Origin: Burkholderiaceae bacterium
GTDB taxonomy: Bacteria > Pseudomonadota > Gammaproteobacteria > Burkholderiales > Burkholderiaceae
Direction: 5' to 3'
DNA length: 22,347 nucleotides
Assembly: GCA_017998575.1 (NCBI GenBank)
Contig: JAGOCV010000026.1
Coordinates: 1-22,347 of the forward strand
The translations under genes were made by a program, and so were the position numbers. The notes beneath the pieces are model-generated. The model did not search any database. It was given only the letters and a program-made list of their open reading frames with translations, and had not been told where the DNA came from. Positions 14,915 to 22,347 of the stretch are shown here, piece by piece. Within the stretch, counting starts at the first letter, position 1; each line of letters starts with the position of its first letter.

Positions 14915-16209
14915 TCGCCACCCTGCTGTTCGCACTGTTCGTGATCACCATGCTGATGGGCGTACCCATCGGCGCGGCGCTCGGCCTGGCGGGTGCGGCA
15001 GCCATCGCGCTGGCCAACACCGAGACGCAGTGGTTCGGCCTGCTGGCCGTGCCGCAGAACTTCTATGCCGGCCTGGGCAAGTACCCCCTGCTGGCCATTC
15101 CGATGTTCGTGCTGGTGGGTTCGATCTTCGACCGCTCGGGCGTGGCGCTGCGGCTTGTGAATTTCGCGGTGGCCATCGTGGGCCGAGGCCCCGGCATGCT
15201 GCCGCTGGTGGCCATCGGCGTGGCGATGTTCCTGGGCGGCATCTCGGGCTCGGGCCCGGCCAACGCGGCAGCCGTGGGCGGAGTGATGATCGCGGCCATG
15301 GCACGCGCCGGCTATCCCTCGGCCTACTCGGCGTCCATCGTCGGAGCGGCGGCAGCCACCGACATCCTGATTCCGCCTTCGGTCGCGTTCATCGTGTACT
15401 CGGTACTGGTGCCGGGGGCCTCGGTGCCAGCCCTGTTCGCCGCCGGCATGATTCCGGGCGTGCTGGCGGGGTTGGCGCTGATGATTCCTGCGGTCTGGCT
15501 GGCGCGCCGCCACCGCATGGGTGCGCTGGAGGCGAGCCTGCCGCGCCCGCCCCTCTTGCAGAGCTTCGTCGAAGCCAGCTGGGGCCTGGCCGCGCCGGTG
15601 CTGATCCTGGGTGGCATGCGCGCGGGCTGGTTCACACCCACCGAGGCCGCGGTGGTCGCCGTGTTCTATGGCCTCTTCGTGGGCATGGCGATCTACCGCA
15701 CGATCAAGGTGCGCGATCTGTTCGTGATCCTGCGCGAGTCGGGCGAGCTGTCGGCGGTGATCCTGCTGGTGGTGGCGCTCGCCGGCATCTTTGCCTATTC
15801 GCTCTCGACACTGGGCGTCATCGATCCGGTGACCCGCGCCATCGTGAACTCCGGGCTGGGCGAGTACGGCGTGCTGGCGTTGCTGATCCTGCTGCTGATC
15901 ACGGTGGGCATGTTCCTCGACGGCGTGTCGATCTTCCTGATCTTCGTGCCGCTGCTGCTGCCGATCGTCAACCACTACAAATGGGATCCCGTCTGGTTCG
16001 GCGTGATCCTCACGCTCAAGGTGGCGCTGGGCCAGTTCACGCCGCCGCTGGCCGTGAACCTGATGGTGTCGTGCCGCATCGCCGGCGTGCGCATGGAAGA
16101 GACCGTGCGTTGGGTCGGCTGGCTGCTGGTGTCGATGTTCGTGGTGATGGTGGCGGTGATCGCCTGGCCCGAACTCGCCCTGTGGCTGCCGAGACAACTG
16201 GGCTACTGA
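14911..16209 (+). CDS. TRAP transporter large permease subunit DctM
   Basis: A 432-residue inner-membrane protein with about 11-12 hydrophobic segments, the transport subunit of the TRAP system. Typical DctM features are GGISGSGPANAAAVGG (about residues 109-124), the loop ATDILIPPSVAFIVY, AAGMIPGVLAGLALM, and near the end FTPPLAVNLMVS. Start is GTG at 14911 overlapping the dctQ stop. Only 38 bases separate it from dctP, which has its own strong ribosome site. Confidence 0.93.
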   Translation: MIATLLFALFVITMLMGVPIGAALGLAGAAAIALANTETQWFGLLAVPQNFYAGLGKYPLLAIPMFVLVGSIFDRSGVALRLVNFAVAIVGRGPGMLPLVAIGVAMFLGGISGSGPANAAAVGGVMIAAMARAGYPSAYSASIVGAAAATDILIPPSVAFIVYSVLVPGASVPALFAAGMIPGVLAGLALMIPAVWLARRHRMGALEASLPRPPLLQSFVEASWGLAAPVLILGGMRAGWFTPTEAAVVAVFYGLFVGMAIYRTIKVRDLFVILRESGELSAVILLVVALAGIFAYSLSTLGVIDPVTRAIVNSGLGEYGVLALLILLLITVGMFLDGVSIFLIFVPLLLPIVNHYKWDPVWFGVILTLKVALGQFTPPLAVNLMVSCRIAGVRMEETVRWVGWLLVSMFVVMVAVIAWPELALWLPRQLGY

Positions 16210-16247
16210 AACCCTGATGAACGATTTCAACGAAGGAGACTGAAAGC

Positions 16248-17276
16248 ATGAAGACCCGCCACTTCCTCAAGGGAGCGCTCGCCGCCATTGCGCTGGCTGC
16301 CGCCACCGTCGCGCCCGCGCAGACCTACAAATCCGAATACAAGATGTCGCTGGTGCTGGGCACCGCTTTCCCCTGGGGCAAGGGCGGCGAGCTGTGGGCC
16401 GAGAAGGTGCGCGAGCGTACGCAGGGCCGCATCAACATCAAGCTCTACCCCGGCACCTCGCTCGTGCAGGGCGACCAGACGCGCGAGTTCAGCGCGCTGC
16501 GCCAGGGCGTGATCGACATGGCCGTCGGCTCGACCATCAACTGGTCGCCCCAGGTTCGCGAACTCAACCTGTTCTCGCTGCCCTTCCTGATGCCCGACTT
16601 CGCCGCCATCGATTCGCTCACGCAGGGCGACGTCGGCAAGCAGCTGTTCGGCACGCTGGAGAAGGCCGGCGTGGTGCCGCTGGCCTGGGGCGAGAACGGC
16701 TACCGCGAGATCAGCAATTCCAAGCACGCCATCAAGTCGCCGGCCGACCTCAAGGGCCTGAAGATCCGCGTGGTGGGCTCGCCGCTGTTCCTCGACACCT
16801 TCAGCGCGCTGGGTGCCAACCCCACGCAGATGAGCTGGGCCGACGCGCAGCCCGCGCTGGCTTCGGGCGCCGTCGACGGCCAGGAGAACCCGCTGGCGCT
16901 CTACCAGGCCGCCAAGCTGCACACCATGGCGCAGAAGCACCTGACGCTGTGGGGCTACATCGCCGATCCGCTGATCTTCGTGGTCAACCGCGACGTCTGG
17001 AATTCGTGGACGCCGGCCGACCGCGAGATCGTGCGCCAGGCCGCCATCGACGCCGGCAAGGAAGAGATCGCCATCGCGCGCAAGGGCCTGGTCGAAGCCG
17101 ATCGCCCGCTCGTCAAGGAACTCAACGGCCTGGGCGTCACGGTCACCGAACTCAGCCCCGCCGAACGCGATGCCTTCGTCAAGGCCACGCGCCCGGTGTA
17201 TGACAAGTGGAAGACCACCATCGGCGCGGATCTGGTGAACACGGCCGAGAAGGCGATTGCAGCGCGCAAGAAGTAA
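16248..17276 (+). CDS. TRAP transporter substrate-binding protein DctP
   Basis: A 342-residue periplasmic binding protein. The signal peptide is residues 1-24, ending in APAQ. The family is plain from GTAFPWGKGGELWAEKV, the conserved WGENGYREISNS, GLKIRVVGSPLF carrying the Arg that salt-bridges the ligand carboxylate, and DGQENPLALY (about residues 208-217). AAGGAG at 16233-16238 precedes ATG by nine bases. A conserved Arg suggests a carboxylate ligand; with the aminotransferase upstream this could be an amino or keto acid, but the ligand is not established. It ends the operon before a strong terminator. Confidence 0.93.
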   Translation: MKTRHFLKGALAAIALAAATVAPAQTYKSEYKMSLVLGTAFPWGKGGELWAEKVRERTQGRINIKLYPGTSLVQGDQTREFSALRQGVIDMAVGSTINWSPQVRELNLFSLPFLMPDFAAIDSLTQGDVGKQLFGTLEKAGVVPLAWGENGYREISNSKHAIKSPADLKGLKIRVVGSPLFLDTFSALGANPTQMSWADAQPALASGAVDGQENPLALYQAAKLHTMAQKHLTLWGYIADPLIFVVNRDVWNSWTPADREIVRQAAIDAGKEEIAIARKGLVEADRPLVKELNGLGVTVTELSPAERDAFVKATRPVYDKWKTTIGADLVNTAEKAIAARKK

Positions 17277-17295
17277 TCGACTTCACCCGCCCACG

Positions 17296-17322
17296 AAAAA
17301 GCCCCGCATCGCGGGGCTTTTT
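17296..17322. terminator. Bidirectional intrinsic terminator between dctP and gltL
   Basis: Stem GCCCCGC (17301-17307) and GCGGGGC (17311-17317) with loop ATC, flanked by five A (17296-17300) and five T (17318-17322) that extend the stem and supply a T-run on either strand. It separates the converging TRAP and glt operons. Confidence 0.9.
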
Positions 17323-17341
17323 CTTTGCGCGATGTCCAGGC

Positions 17342-18079
17342 TCAGTGCTGGAGGATCTTGGCCAGGAAGTCCTTGGTGCGCGGCTGGCGCGCCTCGGGAT
17401 TGCCGAAGAATTCTTCCTTGCTGCAGTCCTCGAGGATGCGCCCACCCACGTCGATGAAGATCACGCGGTTGGCCACCTTGCGGGCAAAGCCCATTTCGTG
17501 CGTGACCACCATCATCGTCATGCCTTCCTTGGCGAGGTTCACCATCACGTCGAGCACTTCGCCGACCATTTCGGGGTCGAGTGCCGAGGTGGGCTCGTCG
17601 AACAGCATCACGACCGGGTCCATCGACAGCGCGCGCGCAATGGCCACTCGCTGCTGCTGACCGCCCGAGAGCTGACCGGGGAACTTGTCCTTGTGCGCCA
17701 TCAGGCCCACGCGGTCGAGCATCTTGAGGCCGCGGACCTTGGCTTCGTCGGGCTTGCGGCCGAGCACCTTGACCTGGGCGATCGTGAGGTTCTCGGTCAC
17801 CGACAGATGCGGGAACAGCTCGAAGTGCTGGAACACCATGCCGACCTTGGAGCGCAGCTTGGGCAGGTCGGTCTTGGGATCGTTGACCTGCACGCCGTTG
17901 ACGGTGATCGTGCCCTTCTGGATGGGTTCGAGCGCGTTCACCGTCTTGATCAGTGTGGACTTGCCCGAGCCCGAGGGGCCGCACACCACGACCACATCAC
18001 CCTTGGCGATGCTCACCGAACAGTCGTTGAGCACCTGCACCGGGCCATACCACTTCGAGACGTTGTTGATTTCGATCAT
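17342..18079 (-). CDS. gltL: Glutamate/aspartate ABC transporter ATP-binding protein
   Basis: A 245-residue ATPase of the polar amino acid (PAAT) family. Walker A is GPSGSGKS (34-41), Q-loop Gln84, signature LSGGQQQ (137-143), Walker B ending Asp161-Glu162 (MLFDEP), H-loop His194 in VVTHEMGFA. The beginning [12 protein letters not shown] and the stretch [17 protein letters not shown] closely follow GltL. GGAG at 18089-18092 lies nine bases before ATG. It is the last gene of gltIJKL, 18 bases after gltK, and runs into the bidirectional terminator. Confidence 0.95.
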   Translation of the reverse strand: MIEINNVSKWYGPVQVLNDCSVSIAKGDVVVVCGPSGSGKSTLIKTVNALEPIQKGTITVNGVQVNDPKTDLPKLRSKVGMVFQHFELFPHLSVTENLTIAQVKVLGRKPDEAKVRGLKMLDRVGLMAHKDKFPGQLSGGQQQRVAIARALSMDPVVMLFDEPTSALDPEMVGEVLDVMVNLAKEGMTMMVVTHEMGFARKVANRVIFIDVGGRILEDCSKEEFFGNPEARQPRTKDFLAKILQH

Positions 18080-18097
18080 TTCAAAAGACTCCGGTGT

Positions 18098-18766
18098 TCA
18101 TCGGATGATGGCAATCTTCTTGTGCAGACGCTTGACCAGGTAGGACAGCGAGAAGCACAGCACGAAATAGATGACGGCGGCCAGCAGGTAGGCCTCGATC
18201 GGGCGACCGAAGTTCTTGCCCGCGGTTTCCAGGCCCTTGAGCAGGTCGTAAGCGCCGATGGCGTAGACCAGCGATGTGTCCTGGAAAAGGATGATGGTCT
18301 GCGTGAGCAGCACCGGCAGCATGTTGCGGAACGCCTGCGGCAGGATCACGAGCTTCATGTTCTGCTCGTAGGTCATGCCGACAGCCATTCCCGCGAACAC
18401 CTGCCCGCGCGGGATCGACTGGATGCCCGCGCGCATGATCTCGGAGAAGTACGCCGCCTCGAAGGCGATGAAGGTGATGACGGCCGAGGTTTCCGCGCCG
18501 ATGGGTCGACCGATCAGGAACGGCACCAGCAGGAAGAAACCCAGGATCACCATCACCAGCGGGACGCTGCGCATGCCGTTGACGTAGATGGCGGCCGGCA
18601 CGTCGAGCCACTTCTTGCCCGACAGGCGCATGAGCGCCAGGATCGTGCCGAAGAAGATGCCGCCCAGCGTGGCCACGACGGTCAGGATGACGCTGAAATA
18701 CAGCCCCTTGAGCACGAAGGCGCTGATCAGCTCCCAGTTGTAGAACGAAAAGTCGAGGTTGGTCAT
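18098..18766 (-). CDS. gltK: Glutamate/aspartate ABC transporter permease GltK
   Basis: A 222-residue inner-membrane permease with five or so membrane segments. The EAA loop is AGIQSIPRGQVFAGMAVG, in the cytoplasmic part that contacts GltL. MTNLDFSFYNWELI at the N-terminus is the usual start of GltK, so ATG 18766 is chosen although the frame is open 34 codons further upstream. AGGAGG sits just before the gltJ stop, and only one base separates the two genes, implying coupled translation. It pairs with GltJ as the heterodimeric channel. Confidence 0.94.
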   Translation of the reverse strand: MTNLDFSFYNWELISAFVLKGLYFSVILTVVATLGGIFFGTILALMRLSGKKWLDVPAAIYVNGMRSVPLVMVILGFFLLVPFLIGRPIGAETSAVITFIAFEAAYFSEIMRAGIQSIPRGQVFAGMAVGMTYEQNMKLVILPQAFRNMLPVLLTQTIILFQDTSLVYAIGAYDLLKGLETAGKNFGRPIEAYLLAAVIYFVLCFSLSYLVKRLHKKIAIIR

Positions 18767-18767
18767 G

Positions 18768-19493
18768 TCAGTGGCCTCCTCCGGTGCCCGCAGCGACGAA
18801 GCCGGGGACGCGCGATCGCTTCTCGATGAAAGCCATGATGCGGTTGATGACGAGGGCCGACACTGCATAGAGCGCGACCACGGCCACGAAGATTTCCATG
18901 GGCCGCGAGGTTTCCTCGCCCGCCTGCAGGTAGAACTGCGTGAGCTCGGCGATCGACACGGCGAACGCCACCGAGGAGTTCTTGAAGATGTTCATCGACT
19001 CGCTGGTGAGCGGCGGAATGATGATCCGGTAGGCCATCGGCAGGATGACGTAGCGGTAGTACTGCGGCGTGGTGAAGCCCAGCGCCATGCCGGCGTAGCG
19101 CTGCCCCTTGGGCAGGGCCTGGATGCCGGCGCGCAACTGTTCGGCAATGCGCGCGGAGGTGAAAAGTCCCAGGGCGATCACGACCAGCACGAACGGCTCG
19201 ACGTCACGCATGAACGGGAACAGGGCCGGCACCACGTGGTACCAGAGGAAGATCTGCACCAGCAGCGGGATGTTGCGGAACAGTTCTACCCATGCATTGC
19301 CCAGGCGCACCAGCCAGGGGCTGTCGGGCAGGGTGCGCATCACGCCGATGATGGAGCCGGCCACCAGGGCCAGCACCAGAGCGCAGAGCGAGACCGAAAT
19401 GGTCCAGCCCCAGGCCGACATCATCCATTGCCAGTAGGTCGGGTCCTTGCCACCCGGGTCCTGCAGAAAGATCTGCCAATCCCAATTTCCCAT
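18768..19493 (-). CDS. gltJ: Glutamate/aspartate ABC transporter permease GltJ
   Basis: A 241-residue inner-membrane permease and partner of GltK. MGNWDWQIFLQ is the common GltJ start; GAGGAG eight bases before ATG 19493 supports it over a Met nine codons upstream. The EAA loop is AGIQALPKGQRYAGMALGFT, and an ELFRNIPLLVQIF stretch marks the PAAT permease family. A hairpin lies 26 bases before the ATG and may reduce the amount of gltJKL message relative to gltI. Confidence 0.94.
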   Translation of the reverse strand: MGNWDWQIFLQDPGGKDPTYWQWMMSAWGWTISVSLCALVLALVAGSIIGVMRTLPDSPWLVRLGNAWVELFRNIPLLVQIFLWYHVVPALFPFMRDVEPFVLVVIALGLFTSARIAEQLRAGIQALPKGQRYAGMALGFTTPQYYRYVILPMAYRIIIPPLTSESMNIFKNSSVAFAVSIAELTQFYLQAGEETSRPMEIFVAVVALYAVSALVINRIMAFIEKRSRVPGFVAAGTGGGH

Positions 19494-19512
19494 CGGGGAA
19501 CTCCTCAAGCTT

Positions 19513-19546
19513 GAAAACAAACGCCCACCGCGGGTGGGTGGGCGTT
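19513..19546 (-). terminator. Hairpin with T-rich tail between gltI and gltJ (partial terminator or mRNA-end stabiliser)
   Basis: On the minus strand AACGCCCACC pairs perfectly with GGTGGGCGTT (10 pairs; 19537-19546 with 19520-19529) around a seven-base loop, followed by TGTTTTC. It stands in the 75-base gap between the binding protein and permease genes. In such operons this layout commonly makes the binding-protein message more abundant. The tail is interrupted, so leaky termination or protection of the gltI 3' end are both possible. Confidence 0.75.
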
Positions 19547-19568
19547 CAGGCGAGTGCCGCGCGGGCGA

Positions 19569-20462
19569 TTACTTGTTGTACTCTTCCATCGGCTTGTCGT
19601 TGGGGTTCGCCCACGCAGCCTTGGTGGCTTCGGACATGGGCAGGCCGATCTTGGTGTTGGTCGGCGGCACGGGTTGCAGGAACCACTTGTCGTACAGCTT
19701 GGCCAGCGAGCCATCGGCGATCTGGCGCTTGATGCTGTCGTCCACAGCCTTCTTGAAGGCCGGGTCGTCCTTGCGCAGCATGCAGGCGATGGGCTCCACC
19801 GACAGCACTTCACCCACCATCTTGTAGTCGGCCGGGTTGCGCGACTTCGAGGCGTTGGCGGCCAGGATGGAGCCGTCCATCACGAAGGCGTCGGCGCGGC
19901 CCGACTCCAGCAGCAGGAAGCTGTCGGCGTGGTCCTTGCCCATGACTTCCTTGAAGTCGATGCCTTCAGCGCGCTTGTTCTTGCGCAGCGTCTGCACCGA
20001 AGTGGTGCCGGTGGTCGTGACCACGGTCTTGCCCTTGAGGTCGGCGATGCCGTTGATGCCCGAGTTGCCCTTGGTCAGGATGCGCACTTCTTCCACGTAG
20101 GTGGTCACGGCGAACGAGACGTCCTTGGCGCGCGTGGCATTGTTGGTGGTGGAGCCGCATTCCAGATCGACCGTGCCGTTCTGCACCAGGGGGATGCGGT
20201 TGGCCGAGGTGACGGGGGTGTAGGCGATGTTGAGCTTCTTGCCGGCGACCTTGCTCAGGTCGTCGACGATGCGCTCGCCCATTTCGGTGTGGAAGCCCAC
20301 GTACTTGCCGTTGCCCAGCGTATAGGACAGGCCGGAGGAATCACGCACGCCCAGGCTGATGTTGCCGGACGCCTTGATCTTGGCCAGCGTGTCGTTGGCT
20401 TGCGCGAGGGCGCTGCCTGCGGCGAGGGCCACGATGGTCAGGGCGAACAGTTGTTTCTTCAT
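19569..20462 (-). CDS. gltI: Glutamate/aspartate ABC transporter periplasmic binding protein
   Basis: A 297-residue periplasmic binding protein (SBP_bac_3) that delivers glutamate and aspartate to GltJK. The signal peptide is residues 1-20 (MKKQLFALTIVALAAGSALA). Family marks: GVRDSSGLSYTLGNGKYVG (about 38-56), the ligand-contacting LECGSTTNNATR (about 100-111), and TTGTTSVQTLR. The length is that of E. coli GltI. AGGAG at 20471-20475 precedes the ATG. It is the first gene of gltIJKL and probably the most strongly expressed because of the hairpin downstream. Glutamine or other polar amino acids are less likely ligands given the GltI motifs. Confidence 0.94.
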   Translation of the reverse strand: MKKQLFALTIVALAAGSALAQANDTLAKIKASGNISLGVRDSSGLSYTLGNGKYVGFHTEMGERIVDDLSKVAGKKLNIAYTPVTSANRIPLVQNGTVDLECGSTTNNATRAKDVSFAVTTYVEEVRILTKGNSGINGIADLKGKTVVTTTGTTSVQTLRKNKRAEGIDFKEVMGKDHADSFLLLESGRADAFVMDGSILAANASKSRNPADYKMVGEVLSVEPIACMLRKDDPAFKKAVDDSIKRQIADGSLAKLYDKWFLQPVPPTNTKIGLPMSEATKAAWANPNDKPMEEYNK

Positions 20463-20515
20463 TCGGAAAGCTCCTGGGAAAAGTTAGCCCGATCACTCGG
20501 GAAGGGTGAATCGCG

Positions 20516-20543
20516 ATTCTAGGGGCGTTGCGCGCATTGCCTA
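20516..20543 (-). promoter_or_regulatory. Candidate sigma-70 promoter for gltIJKL
   Basis: On the minus strand TAGGCA (20543-20538, four of six to TTGACA), a 16-base spacer, then TAGAAT (20521-20516, five of six to TATAAT). Transcription would start near 20509 and leave a leader of about 47 bases. The rest of the 247-base gap upstream (20544-20709) shows no gene and no clear terminator for the LysR gene. Confidence 0.5.
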
Positions 20544-20709
20544 CCTGACCAGCAACGATCCAGCGAGGCATTGCCGCTGAATCGACTGCTGGGCAATGGG
20601 TCTGTAACGTGCGATGCCCCTCGTCTTCTTGTATCGATCAGCGTAAGCAGTCTTCGTGCCCACCATGGATGGGGAAAGTACCGACCAGCGCCCGGCCGTC
20701 AGCCGCGGT

Positions 20710-21660
20710 TCAGCCAGCCGGACGGCCAGCTCCCTGGAGGAAATCCCATAGCGCCTGCGCGGCGCGCTTGGGTGCACCCGAGGTGCCGTTGCCTGTCGCC
20801 GTGGGCTTTTCCCGGCAAAGCCGGATCTCCATCGCCATCTCCAGGCCGGACAGCTCCGGCGGCACGGCACTGACCAGTCGCCGGGCCCGCACTTCCTTGC
20901 GGACCGAACTCTGCGGCAGGAAAGCGATGCCGTGCCCTTCCAGCGCCATGGCCTTCAGGCCCTCGGCCATGTCGGTTTCGTAGACCCGGTCGAGGTGGAT
21001 GGGCGCGCCCGCCTGCTTGAGCAGCACGTCGACCATGCGCCCCAGGTAGGCGTCGGGCGCATAGCCCAGGTAAGGCAGGGGCTGCCCCGCACGGCCGGGC
21101 AACTGGAACAGCGCCCGCCCTTCGGCGTCGGGCCGCGAATACGGCGCCAGCGTCTCCTGTCCGAGCGTGAGCGTTTCGTAATGGGCGGCGTCGAGCTGGA
21201 AGGGCTGCGAGGGATGGTGGAAGGCAATCAGCAGGTCGCAATTGCCCTCCACCAGGCGCATCACCGCGTCATGCACGTTCAGCGCGATCAGCCGGCTCTT
21301 GATCGGGCCGAAGCTGGCGCGCAGGCTGGTAACCCACGCCGGGAAAAAAGTGAACGCCAGACTGTGCGGCACGGCGAACTCGATCACGTCCTGCCCGGCG
21401 GCCGAGTGGCCGCGCAGCATGGCGCGGGTGTTCTGCAACGCCTGCAGCATTTCCAGCGACTGGGTGTAGAGCGTCTGGCCCGCGGGCGTCAGGCGGGTGG
21501 GATAGGAGCTGCGGTCCACCAGATCGGTGCCGGCCCAGGCCTCCAGCGCCTGGATCCGCCGAGAGAACGCCGGCTGCGTCACATGGCGCAACTGGGCCGA
21601 GCGGCTGAAACTGCGCGTCTCGGCCAGACTCACGAAATCTTCGAGCCACTTGGTTTCCAT
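20710..21660 (-). CDS. LysR-family transcriptional regulator (HypT/YjiE-like)
   Basis: A 316-residue LysR regulator. The DNA-binding winged helix is residues about 3-62: ETKWLEDFVSLAETRSFSRS, then QPAFSRRIQALE as the recognition region. The METKWLEDF start and the QPAFSRRI helix resemble E. coli HypT/YjiE, a hypochlorite-responsive LysR, more than typical CysB-like members. Residues about 95-300 would form the effector domain. ATG 21660 lies seven bases after the stop of the ABC exporter gene, so the two may be co-transcribed. The gltIJKL operon lies 247 bases downstream in the same direction, which makes it a possible target, though divergent placement would be the commoner sign of this. The signal sensed is unknown. 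Confidence 0.88.
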   Translation of the reverse strand: METKWLEDFVSLAETRSFSRSAQLRHVTQPAFSRRIQALEAWAGTDLVDRSSYPTRLTPAGQTLYTQSLEMLQALQNTRAMLRGHSAAGQDVIEFAVPHSLAFTFFPAWVTSLRASFGPIKSRLIALNVHDAVMRLVEGNCDLLIAFHHPSQPFQLDAAHYETLTLGQETLAPYSRPDAEGRALFQLPGRAGQPLPYLGYAPDAYLGRMVDVLLKQAGAPIHLDRVYETDMAEGLKAMALEGHGIAFLPQSSVRKEVRARRLVSAVPPELSGLEMAMEIRLCREKPTATGNGTSGAPKRAAQALWDFLQGAGRPAG

Positions 21661-21667
21661 GCCGGCA

Positions 21668-22347
21668 TTATTGGGCGCTTCGGCCCCGGGCGTCACTCTC
21701 CCCCGTCTGTTGCTGCAGACGCCACATGCCCGCGTACCGCCCGCCGGCGGCCAGCAACTGCGCATGCGTGCCGCGTTCCACGATGCGGCCCGCATCCATG
21801 ACCAGGATCTCGTGCGCATCGACCACCGTGGAGAGCCGGTGCGCGATGACCAGCGTGGTGCGGTCCTGCGCGGCCGAGCGCAATTCGGCCTGGATGGCGC
21901 GTTCGTTGGCCGAATCGAGCGCCGAGGTGGCCTCGTCGAAGATGAGGATGGGCGGATTCTTGAGCAGCGTGCGGGCGATGGCCACGCGCTGCTTCTCGCC
22001 GCCCGAAAGCTTGAGGCCACGCTCGCCCACGCGCGTCCCGTAACCCAGCGGCGTGGAGGCGATGAAGTCATGGATGCGCGCTGCGCGCGCGGCCTGTTCC
22101 ACCTGCTCGCGCGTGGCACCGGGCCGGCCGTAGGCGATGTTGTATTCGACCGTGTCGTTGAACAGCACCGTGTCCTGCGGCACGATGCCCAGCGCCGCGC
22201 GCACGCTGGACTGCTGCACGTCGCGCAGATCCTGCCCGCCAATGGTGATCGCGCCCTGCCCGCGCGGTACATCGTAGAAGCGGAACAGCAGCCGCGCCAG
22301 GGTCGACTTGCCCGAGCCCGAGGGGCCGACCACGGCCACCGTTCGAC
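21668..22347 (-). CDS. ABC exporter (ATM1/MsbA type), C-terminal nucleotide-binding domain (5' end outside window)
   Basis: The frame is open to the right edge and ends with TAA at 21670-21668, so about 226 residues of the ATPase domain are present; the membrane domain is beyond the window. Walker [10 protein letters not shown], then [20 protein letters not shown] with the Q-loop, LSGGEKQR signature, [11 protein letters not shown]alker B and D-loop, and IAHRLSTV H-loop are intact. The [11 protein letters not shown] and Y-N-I-AYGR pattern fits the ATM1/HMT1 (ABCB7-like) group of half-transporters that export glutathione-linked or heavy-metal compounds; an MsbA-like lipid role is less likely. 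The LysR gene begins seven bases after its stop. Confidence 0.9.
   Translation of the reverse strand, partial: RTVAVVGPSGSGKSTLARLLFRFYDVPRGQGAITIGGQDLRDVQQSSVRAALGIVPQDTVLFNDTVEYNIAYGRPGATREQVEQAARAARIHDFIASTPLGYGTRVGERGLKLSGGEKQRVAIARTLLKNPPILIFDEATSALDSANERAIQAELRSAAQDRTTLVIAHRLSTVVDAHEILVMDAGRIVERGTHAQLLAAGGRYAGMWRLQQQTGESDARGRSAQ

Noticed and set aside
17207..18829. 540-codon plus-strand open frame opposite gltL and gltK
   Set aside because: It runs through the dctP-gltL terminator and is antisense to GltL and GltK, whose motifs are all intact. Its composition (His/Asp/Arg-rich) is that of an antisense shadow.
1..22347. CRISPR arrays, tRNA genes, insertion sequences, prophage or defence genes
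   Set aside because: I looked for regular direct repeats, cloverleaf ends, transposase or integrase motifs and defence-family proteins and saw none. The NYN-LOTUS protein was considered as a defence gene but its pyrC operon context points to housekeeping.

Overview
The window is a stretch of high-GC chromosome from a betaproteobacterium, most likely order Burkholderiales and probably Comamonadaceae (Variovorax, Acidovorax or Polaromonas-like). That placement is inferred from GC-rich codon use, a beta-type class A RNase P RNA, the GltIJKL proteins, and the mix of TRAP and NitT/TauT-type transporters. Genes are densely packed. There are no tRNAs, rRNA operons, insertion sequences, prophage genes or CRISPR arrays.

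Layout. (1) 1-3087 (+): end of a TauD/TfdA-type dioxygenase, then a periplasmic binding protein, ATPase and permease of a NitT/TauT (SsuABC-like) importer. (2) 3128-5495 (+): a NUDT19-like Nudix plus LACTB2-like metallo-beta-lactamase fusion, overlapped by an S4/RsuA-family protein that has lost the catalytic Asp and conserved Tyr. (3) 5496-6278: gene-free of protein. It holds a paired inverted repeat and rnpB on the minus strand, back to back with cysK. (4) 6279-8933 (+): cysK and a COG2509 FAD-dependent protein, ending at a bidirectional terminator. (5) 9011-12709 (-): htpX behind a near-consensus sigma-32 promoter, then upstream a tightly overlapped pyrC / NYN-LOTUS / DUF3025 operon. (6) 12822-17276 (+): an omega-amino acid:pyruvate aminotransferase followed by a complete DctQ-DctM-DctP TRAP transporter. 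(7) 17342-22347 (-): complete gltIJKL glutamate/aspartate importer with a hairpin between gltI and gltJ, a HypT-like LysR regulator, and the 3' half of an ATM1/MsbA-type ABC exporter cut by the window edge.

How the genes work together. Several blocks feed amino-acid and sulfur metabolism: the TauT-type importer with a dioxygenase (organosulfur or related substrates, inferred), cysteine synthase, the glutamate/aspartate importer, and the aminotransferase next to a TRAP carrier. A second theme is RNA: rnpB, a probable pseudoenzyme of the pseudouridine synthase family, and a NYN-LOTUS putative RNase.

I found no clear, wholly new multi-gene system. The most unusual items are the apparently dead pseudouridine synthase coupled to the Nudix-MBL fusion, the NYN-LOTUS/DUF3025/pyrC operon, the sigma-32 promoter with a perfect palindrome in its spacer, two genes with a -10 box placed so that mRNA may be leaderless, and the inverted-repeat pair beside rnpB.
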